A stretch of 11,858 nucleotides of DNA from Thermofilum sp. (GTDB lineage Archaea > Thermoproteota > Thermoprotei > Thermofilales > Thermofilaceae): positions 1-11,858 of the forward strand of contig JAJHRM010000058.1 of assembly GCA_020832965.1 (NCBI GenBank), in the 5' to 3' direction. Both the position numbers and the translations under genes were made by a program. Each line of letters begins with the position of its first letter. Position 1 is the first letter of the stretch. Positions 7,146-11,858 of this stretch are shown here, in pieces. The notes beneath the pieces were generated by a model that searched no databases, was not told the origin of the DNA, and saw only the letters and a program-made list of their open reading frames with translations.

Positions 7146-8120
7146 TCACATATAATGGAATATGAGAGCGGCAGCCCCTAATACACCGGAAAAGTCACCA
7201 AGCCTGCTAATAGTCACCTTCGTGTACCTAGCTGTCACTCCAAAAGAATATTTTTTCATGTAAGTTATTGTGGGGGTTAACAAAAGATCACCAAAATTGG
7301 CTAAACCACCTGCAAGAACTATAATGTCTGGCGCCAGAAATGCAGCAATAGTCGCCAATCCAGTTCCAAGATAAAAAGCCACCTTATCTATAGCCTTAAG
7401 GGCTACCTCGTCTCCCATAAGTGCTGCCTCCTTTATAAGTTCTGGAGTTATATTCTCAGCATTGCCACGTAGTTTTTCATAAAGGACTCCTCTTTTAGTT
7501 TTCCTTAACTCGCTTAGAGCATACCTTATCAATGCTTTGCTCGAAACATAAGATTCTAATCTTCCATAGTATCCTGGAACTTCTAGCTCATCAGCGTTAA
7601 TAATTATGTGTCCAAGCTCTCCTGCAGCACCGCGCCTTGGTCTATGTAGTTTTCCATCAATTATAATCCCAGAGCCTACCCCGCTTCCGAGCGTTAGACA
7701 AACCATGTCCTTAAATTCCCCGTGTCCACCGAAATACAGTTCCGCAAGAGCTGCTACTTTTCCATCGTTGTCTACCAATACCGGAAGGTCAAATTTTTCT
7801 CCAATAATTTTCTTAAGCGGTGTGCCGATCCATCCTGGAATCTTATCCTCTAAACCTGCAATAATGGTACCTGTGCTAAAGTCTACCTGTCCTGTTACCC
7901 CTAAACCTATTCCTTTGGGTGAAACCTCAAATGATTTATTTTCATTAAATTTTTCCAGCAAATCAGATAGTATTTTTAATATTTGAGAAACAACTTCTTC
8001 ACCTGATTTACCGGTAGGAACATTTACTTTGTAGTACACTGTGCCGTCATACCTTACGATTCCAGCCTTTATTCTAGAACCTCCCACATCAACACCTATA
8101 GCATACGTGTTTTCGCTCAT
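7146..8120 (-). CDS. ROK-family sugar kinase, probable N-acetylmannosamine kinase
   Basis: Probably phosphorylates an amino sugar with ATP, making the 6-phosphate substrate of the adjacent NanE. From the ATG at 8120 (324 residues) it shows the ROK phosphate-binding start GVDVGGSRIKAG (9-20), LVDNDGKVAAL with the catalytic-type Asp119, LTLGSGVGSGII (142-153), the sugar-binding ExGH motif as GELGH (167-171) and the late LAGGLANFGDLL segment. There is no DNA-binding N-terminal domain, so it is a kinase and not a ROK repressor. The usual zinc motif CxCGxxGC after ExGH is absent: the region reads ELEVPGYYGRLESYVS with no cysteine. The frame is open to an ATG at 8135, but that codon contains the GGTG (8129-8132) that sits 8 bases before the ATG at 8120, so the latter is preferred. 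Context supports NanK; a glucokinase or GlcNAc kinase remains possible. Confidence 0.88.
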   Translation of the reverse strand: MSENTYAIGVDVGGSRIKAGIVRYDGTVYYKVNVPTGKSGEEVVSQILKILSDLLEKFNENKSFEVSPKGIGLGVTGQVDFSTGTIIAGLEDKIPGWIGTPLKKIIGEKFDLPVLVDNDGKVAALAELYFGGHGEFKDMVCLTLGSGVGSGIIIDGKLHRPRRGAAGELGHIIINADELEVPGYYGRLESYVSSKALIRYALSELRKTKRGVLYEKLRGNAENITPELIKEAALMGDEVALKAIDKVAFYLGTGLATIAAFLAPDIIVLAGGLANFGDLLLTPTITYMKKYSFGVTARYTKVTISRLGDFSGVLGAAALIFHYM

Positions 8121-8163
8121 TTTACACGCACCCATTCGCTTTATGCTTCATCTTCCTTAAGAA

Positions 8164-8190
8164 CTAAAATAACTAAAAATAAAAAAAAGT
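8164..8190 (-). terminator. U-rich tract between binding-protein and kinase genes
   Basis: Read on the minus strand, the transcript just after the binding-protein stop contains an eight-T run followed by three more T runs (ACTTTTTTTTATTTTTAG and beyond). This is the form of an archaeal intrinsic terminator. The downstream kinase, nanE and permease genes have no strong promoter of their own; a weak GCATAAAG lies at 8139-8146. Partial termination would give more binding protein than transporter (inference). Confidence 0.45.
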
Positions 8191-8199
8191 GTTTTATTT

Positions 8200-9612
8200 C
8201 TATTTTTTATAATAACCAGCTGTCTCCATGATATAATGGACTTTGTTATTTATGTTTTGAAGCGCTGTACCTGGATCTTCAGTGCCAGCAAGAACAGCCG
8301 AAATATCCTCAGACATTGCAACCAATATATCTATTGCTTCAGGAATTGCTGGCAAGGTATAACCATGTTTATCTATTATCTCAAGGTCTATTGCCCAATC
8401 AGGTCGTTGTTGTGCTAGTTTCTCAAGAACAGGTTTTACTAGCGCGACTCCTCCATGTTCTACATAGGCTTCCTGCATTTCTTCACTAGACATTATGAGA
8501 AGGAATTTCTTAGCCTCATCTGGATGTCGTGAGTATTTAGATACGCATAAACCGACGGGATTTACGTATGTAGTTATATTTAAGGAGCCATCAGGATTCC
8601 TAGCACCAGGGGTATGAGTCATCCAGAATTTTCCAGCATAAGGTGTTTGCTTAGGGTCATTTAGTCCTGCCCATGCAATTGAGAAATGTATGGCAAAGGC
8701 TATTAGCCCTGACTTCAATCCATTATCAACGCCCATATAGTCCCAGTCGTATACATCCGGAGGGAATGCTCCCAACTTCCTAAGAGTATTATAGATGTTC
8801 ATGGCTTTTTTCCATGCTTCACTCGTAAAGTCTGGTTCATATGTGCCAGGTTTAAACCATCTTCCACCAAATGACCAAGCTATGTCCATTAAATGCCATG
8901 GCGTATCCATCATGCCTCTTTTGCCGTATACAGCGGTGCCATATTTGGTGGGGCTACCGGGATTATATTTCTGCGTAAAGAATATTGCGGTAGCTATGTA
9001 ATCATCCCAGTCCCACTCTTCCGGTGGCTTCGGAGTAAGCTCTTTTCCTAGATACTGTTTTGAAAGTTTTTTGAAAAGATCTATCTTCGCGGGATCGTGA
9101 AGCAGGTCGTCTATTAGGTCTTTTCTATAGAATAATGCATGGTTATTTAAGCCAAGCGTAGGAACACAATAAAGATGACCATTAACTGTTAAACCATCTA
9201 AGTGCACTTTTAGATACCCTAATTTCAGTAGCTCGTCCTTTAGATCATCGATTGGAATCAAATGGGGAGCGTAGTGTGCAACATTATATATCCCTGCAGT
9301 TATTATGTCAAATTCAGGTGACTTAGCTGCCAGAACAGTATCTTCCTTAACCCAGAATTCTTCTCGACTAAATGTAACCATCTCGACCTTTATACCTGTT
9401 TTCGGAGCTTTTTCTTTATTATAAGAATCTAATACAGGGGCCCATGATTCACTTTCTGGTCCGGGCCAGTAAATTATTCTAATGGTAACTATTTGAGGTT
9501 GCTTCGGCGCCGTGAATATTGTGTACACGTAATATCCTGCAATTGCTATGACTATAAGAATTGCAGCAATAATGGCAATCCATTTTTTCGTTGATACCTT
9601 TTTTTGAGACAC
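8200..9612 (-). CDS. Sugar ABC transporter substrate-binding protein, membrane-anchored
   Basis: Extracellular receptor of the CUT1 importer, family 1 solute-binding fold, about 471 residues. A basic start (QKKVSTKKW) is followed by one hydrophobic helix at about 11-33. There is no lipobox cysteine, so it is probably held by an uncleaved or archaeal-type N-terminal anchor. The mature part begins with the first beta strand, VTIRIIYWPGPE. Further family-like features are FDIITAGIYNVAHYAPHLIPIDDL-type hinge-region sequence, the VNGHLYCVPTLGLNNHALFYRKDL segment in two parts (pocket entry, then the conserved aromatic FYR) and the late ARNPDGSLNITTYVNPVGLC region. The frame extends to 9696 inside pyrG, but the GTG at 9612 has GGTGA (9618-9622) 5 bases upstream and puts the anchor helix at the N terminus. 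The conserved sugar-binding residues do not tell me the ligand. Confidence 0.9.
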   Translation of the reverse strand: MSQKKVSTKKWIAIIAAILIVIAIAGYYVYTIFTAPKQPQIVTIRIIYWPGPESESWAPVLDSYNKEKAPKTGIKVEMVTFSREEFWVKEDTVLAAKSPEFDIITAGIYNVAHYAPHLIPIDDLKDELLKLGYLKVHLDGLTVNGHLYCVPTLGLNNHALFYRKDLIDDLLHDPAKIDLFKKLSKQYLGKELTPKPPEEWDWDDYIATAIFFTQKYNPGSPTKYGTAVYGKRGMMDTPWHLMDIAWSFGGRWFKPGTYEPDFTSEAWKKAMNIYNTLRKLGAFPPDVYDWDYMGVDNGLKSGLIAFAIHFSIAWAGLNDPKQTPYAGKFWMTHTPGARNPDGSLNITTYVNPVGLCVSKYSRHPDEAKKFLLIMSSEEMQEAYVEHGGVALVKPVLEKLAQQRPDWAIDLEIIDKHGYTLPAIPEAIDILVAMSEDISAVLAGTEDPGTALQNINNKVHYIMETAGYYKK

Positions 9613-9655
9613 CTTTCTCACCTTTTCTTTTACATTAAAGTTTTTATAAGATAGA

Positions 9656-9663
9656 TATATAAA
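9656..9663 (-). promoter_or_regulatory. TATA box of the amino-sugar operon
   Basis: The minus strand reads TTTATATA, centred at 9659.5, just beyond the pyrG stop codon. The predicted transcript start near 9633 leaves about 21 bases of leader with a GGTGA ribosome binding site before the GTG at 9612. A second TATA-like stretch, CTTATAAAAA, lies at 9641-9650, closer to the gene. The plus-strand form TATATAAA is the same octamer as at 2726-2733. Confidence 0.6.
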
Positions 9664-9676
9664 TCTTGCGCTAGAT

Positions 9677-11353
9677 TTAATCCAAGGTCTCACCATGAAT
9701 ACTTTTGTATACCAGTGTTGCCTTCAAGAACTCTAGGTAGATGGGAGAGGGCCTGTTGGGTCTGCTCTTAAATTCTGGGTGGAACTGGACTCCGACGATC
9801 CAGCATTCCCCGGGGATCTCGATGGAGTTTATGATGCTTCCTGAGGGGTCGGTTGAGGATATGACTAGGCCGTGGCTCTCTGCTAATTCCCTGTAGTCGG
9901 GGTTTATGTGGTAGCGGTGCCTGAACCTCTCGTAGACGAGTTCCCTTTTGTAAGCCTCGTAGAGCTTGGTTCCGGGGATTATTTTTATTGGGTGGGCTCC
10001 CAGCCTCATTGTGCCGCCGAACCACTGGAGCGACTTCTGCTCTGGGAGGAGGTCAACCACGGGGTGGGGGGTGTCTGGGTCTATCTCCGTTGAGTTGGCG
10101 TTTGGAAGCCCAGCCCTGTACCTCATGAAAGCGATGAAGAGAAGCTGGGCGCCGAAGCATATTCCGAGGAATGGCTTTGGCTTTTCAATGGCGAATCTCG
10201 CAGCCTGGATCATTCCCTCAACCCCTCTTTTCCCGAAGCCAGGCGTCAGGAGTATGCCGTCAGCTTTCTCCAATACCTCCTCGACTCTGCCAGGCTTCTC
10301 CTCCAGATCCTCGGCCTCGATGAATATCCTCCTCACTTTTACCCTCAAGCGTGCACCAGCGTGGCTGAGCGCCTCGTTTATGCTTATGTAGCTGTCCTGT
10401 ATCATCGTGTATTTCCCGGGCATGGCTATCACCACCTCTTCCCTGGGGGTGACGAAGCTTTGCACCATGCTTTCCCAGCTCTCGTAGGCTTCCGGCTGAA
10501 CCGCGTTCTGGAGTCCAAGTATCCTGGAGAGGTAGCTTCCAAGCCCTTGCCGCTCCAGGGTTATCGGCAAGAGATACACTGTCTGCAGGTCTGGGTCTGA
10601 AAACACGGCCTCCGGCGGGACGTTGGAGTAGAGTGCGATCTTTTCCCTGACTTCGCTCGGCAGCTCCCTGTCAGCCCTGGCGATCACGATGTCTGGCTGG
10701 AGACCCATGCTCTGCAGCTCCTTTATGCTGTGCTGCGTTGGCTTCGTCTTGAGCTGCCCGATGCTTGAAAGGTAGGGGACTAGTGTCACGTGGACTAGGG
10801 CTGTTGTTCCGGTGGGGTTCTCGAGCCTGAACTGCCTGATGGCTTCCAGGAACGGCATGGCTTCTATGTCCCCCACCGTGCCTCCAACTTCCACGATCAA
10901 GACGTCTGGCTTACTCCTCTCCGCCACCTTCCTCACCCTGCGCTTAATCTCGTCAGTTATGTGTGGGATCACCTGGATAGTTCTCCCGAGGTACTCTCCC
11001 ACCCTCTCCCTCAGAACGACGCTCAGGTAAACCTGTCCACTGGTTATATTGTTCGAGGGGTGCATGTCCACGTCCAGGAAGCGCTCATAAGTGCCGAAGT
11101 CCTGGTCTATCTCGGCAATCCTGAACTTGTAGCCGGGCGCTGGCTCGAATTCCCAGACCTCCTCGCACACGAACACCTCGCCGTGCTCGATCGGGTTGAG
11201 CGTGCCCGGGTCGACGTTCAGGTAGGGGTCTATCTTTATCATGTCCACCCTGTAGCCGCGGAACTGCATTATCTTGCCAATGCTCGCGGCGACCACTCCC
11301 TTGCCTAGCCCGCTCACGACTCCTCCAGTCACAAATACGAACCTAGTCTGCAT
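9677..11353 (-). CDS. pyrG: CTP synthase (glutamine-hydrolysing)
   Basis: Makes CTP from UTP using ATP and glutamine nitrogen in the cytoplasm. The 558-residue length fits the family. The N-terminal synthetase domain starts VFVTGGVVSGLGKGVVAASI (6-25), then IDPYLNVDPGT with Asp48, HGEVFV, QVIPHITDEIK, VEVGGTVGDIE with Glu155, and LKTKPTQHS (201-209). The C-terminal class I glutaminase has FLGICFGAQ with nucleophile Cys399, NANSTE, GGTMRLG, and VQFHPEF with His525 and Glu527. The stretch after HGEVFV is abnormal: the near-invariant GAETDLDLGHYERF is replaced by a longer sequence ending IDQDFGTYERF (about residues 63-92), a net insertion of about 13 residues. All other active-site motifs look intact, so I expect a functional enzyme. 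A TATA-like CTTAAATC 26 bases upstream of the ATG predicts a leaderless mRNA. Its GC content is high, unlike the adjacent operon. Confidence 0.97.
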   Translation of the reverse strand: MQTRFVFVTGGVVSGLGKGVVAASIGKIMQFRGYRVDMIKIDPYLNVDPGTLNPIEHGEVFVCEEVWEFEPAPGYKFRIAEIDQDFGTYERFLDVDMHPSNNITSGQVYLSVVLRERVGEYLGRTIQVIPHITDEIKRRVRKVAERSKPDVLIVEVGGTVGDIEAMPFLEAIRQFRLENPTGTTALVHVTLVPYLSSIGQLKTKPTQHSIKELQSMGLQPDIVIARADRELPSEVREKIALYSNVPPEAVFSDPDLQTVYLLPITLERQGLGSYLSRILGLQNAVQPEAYESWESMVQSFVTPREEVVIAMPGKYTMIQDSYISINEALSHAGARLRVKVRRIFIEAEDLEEKPGRVEEVLEKADGILLTPGFGKRGVEGMIQAARFAIEKPKPFLGICFGAQLLFIAFMRYRAGLPNANSTEIDPDTPHPVVDLLPEQKSLQWFGGTMRLGAHPIKIIPGTKLYEAYKRELVYERFRHRYHINPDYRELAESHGLVISSTDPSGSIINSIEIPGECWIVGVQFHPEFKSRPNRPSPIYLEFLKATLVYKSIHGETLD

Positions 11354-11374
11354 AGCCTTCTACCGGAGAACAAA

Positions 11375-11382
11375 GATTTAAG
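11375..11382 (-). promoter_or_regulatory. TATA-like element of pyrG
   Basis: The minus strand reads CTTAAATC, centred at 11378.5, about 26 bases before the A of the pyrG ATG (11353). This spacing predicts a leaderless transcript, and no GGTG-type ribosome binding site precedes the ATG. Confidence 0.5.
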
Positions 11383-11386
11383 CTAA

Positions 11387-11640
11387 TTGGTTATGAGCAC
11401 GACCCTCATCTCCTCCCTAGCGGCGGCCTCACAGCACCCCGAGTGCAGCCTTGGGAGCGCCCTGGGGTCAACGCCTCACTCCCTCCGCGTGCTGGAGCCC
11501 TTGTGGCTTGCGGGCTGCATTTGCGGTTCCTCGCTTCACCGGAACGGGGCTGAGGATCTTGCGCTTCTTTATGAGGCGTAATGCAGGTGCCCCTATAAAC
11601 GTTCTGGCTTAAAATGCGCTTACATTTAAAAAGAGGGGGG
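11387..11640. other. GC-rich stretch with no convincing gene
   Basis: A 64-codon frame runs on the plus strand from TTG 11387 (or ATG 11393) to 11581. Its product (STTLISSLAAASQHPECS at the start, four cysteines, Ser/Ala/Leu-rich) resembles no family I know and has no ribosome binding site. The minus strand offers only short basic frames without starts. I found no tRNA, C/D-box or SRP-like pattern. TATA-like stretches occur at 11591-11599 and 11623-11632. It could be a decayed gene or an unrecognised structured RNA. Confidence 0.4.
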
Positions 11641-11693
11641 ACTCCCTTCAGGGAAAGTAGCCTGCGCGCTGGAAGCTGTGTACAGGTGGCAGC

Positions 11694-11795
11694 ATGAAGA
11701 AACCAGGAACACAGCAGAAAACATGTGAAAATTCATCGAGTCTCAAAAAGATTATTAGGTACGCGCTTGTGAAGAATAAGTGTGTTCACGTTTGA
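11694..11795 (+). CDS. Possible 33-residue small protein
   Basis: A short frame begins MKKPGTQQKTCENSSS and ends KNKCVHV. In its favour, the ATG is preceded by AGGTGG (11684-11689) with about 5 bases of spacing, a good archaeal ribosome binding site, and by a TATA-like ATTTAAAA near 11624-11632, about 65-70 bases upstream. The leader between them holds a small hairpin (CCC TTCA GGG at 11644-11653). Against it, it is very short, unrecognised, basic, and overlaps the next frame by 14 bases. It may be a leader peptide for the downstream gene or chance. Confidence 0.25.
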   Translation: MKKPGTQQKTCENSSSLKKIIRYALVKNKCVHV

Positions 11796-11858
11796 TAGCG
11801 CGCTGAGACGGGATGCTGCTCTAGATGAAAGGCTTAGGCAAATAGTAGGCGAGGCCAT
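11782..11858 (+). CDS. Start of an unidentified gene, cut by the window end
   Basis: From GTG 11782 the frame stays open to the end of the window. It reads MFTFDSALRRDAALDERLRQ and then IVGEA, a charged, amphipathic helical start that looks like real protein. An in-frame TGA at 11770 limits the start. A TATA-like GATTATTAGG centred near 11754 with an A-rich BRE-like CAAAAAG before it is about 26-28 bases upstream, so a leaderless message is likely. Only 25 residues are visible and no family can be named. Confidence 0.5.
   Translation, partial: MFTFDSALRRDAALDERLRQIVGEA

Larger units (their letters stand above)
4320..9676. other. AT-rich amino-sugar uptake/catabolism island
   Basis: This block is much AT-richer than its flanks. 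Hand-counted 60-base lines starting at 4441, 5161 and 8941 give about 37%, 38% and 40% G+C, while lines at 3781 (ATPase) and 10981 (pyrG) give about 63% and 58%. It contains the binding protein, ROK kinase, nanE, two permeases and a PTS permease remnant, all on the minus strand. No integrase, transposase, tRNA or flanking repeat was found, so the boundaries rest on composition alone. The simplest reading is horizontal acquisition of a sugar-use cassette next to a resident ATPase gene; relaxed or different codon selection is the alternative. Confidence 0.55.

Noticed and set aside
4320..9676. Integrated mobile element
   Set aside because: No integrase, transposase, target duplication, tRNA or terminal repeat was found at either compositional boundary; only base composition supports transfer.
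9966..10391. 141-codon plus-strand frame
   Set aside because: It lies wholly inside pyrG on the other strand, whose motifs are unambiguous; it is an antisense shadow.
11387..11581. 64-codon plus-strand frame as a gene
   Set aside because: No ribosome binding site, no family resemblance and odd Ser/Cys-rich composition; open frames of this length are expected by chance in GC-rich DNA.
11644..11795. C/D-box RNA or tRNA candidate near ATGAAGA and the CCC TTCA GGG hairpin
   Set aside because: No matching D box at proper spacing, no T-loop or acceptor pairing, and the hairpin is short.
1..11858. CRISPR array
   Set aside because: No regularly spaced repeat of 24-37 bases was seen anywhere in the window.

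Overview
The window looks like chromosome from a hyperthermophilic crenarchaeon, most likely a Thermofilum-like member of the Thermoproteota. The reasons are the TATA boxes placed about 26 nt before start codons with no leader, the GGTG-type ribosome binding sites inside operons, frequent GTG and TTG starts, an archaeal CTP synthase, a substrate-binding protein with an N-terminal membrane anchor instead of a lipobox, and a remnant of a PTS sugar permease (Thermofilum is one of the few archaeal genera in which a PTS transporter has been reported). The genus is inference; no rRNA is present.

Layout. Positions 42-2704 (minus) hold a two-gene operon: a cytoplasmic glycerophosphodiester phosphodiesterase followed, with a 4-base overlap, by a secreted, membrane-anchored transglutaminase-like protein. 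One symmetric TATA box at 2726-2733 can serve this operon and the divergent 123-residue orphan protein at 2755-3126 (plus). A CUT1-type ABC ATPase gene (3167-4258, minus) converges on the orphan.

From about 4320 to about 9680 the DNA becomes clearly AT-richer. Hand-counted 60-base lines give 37-40% G+C, against about 58-63% in lines of the ATPase and CTP synthase genes. This block reads right to left as an amino-sugar uptake and catabolism operon: substrate-binding protein, ROK-family kinase (probably N-acetylmannosamine kinase), N-acetylmannosamine-6-phosphate 2-epimerase (nanE), MalF-like permease and MalG-like permease. A frameshifted, doubly truncated fragment of a UlaA-type PTS EIIC permease then lies between the permeases and the ATPase gene.

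Working model. The binding protein captures a sugar outside the cell. The two permeases and the neighbouring ATPase import it, the ROK kinase phosphorylates ManNAc to ManNAc-6-P, and NanE converts that to GlcNAc-6-P for central metabolism. No sialate lyase, deacetylase or deaminase is seen here.

The right end holds pyrG (CTP synthase, 9677-11353, minus) with an unusual insertion in its normally invariant synthetase-domain loop. Next comes about 330 bases of GC-rich DNA without a convincing gene, and then the start of a plus-strand gene that runs off the window.
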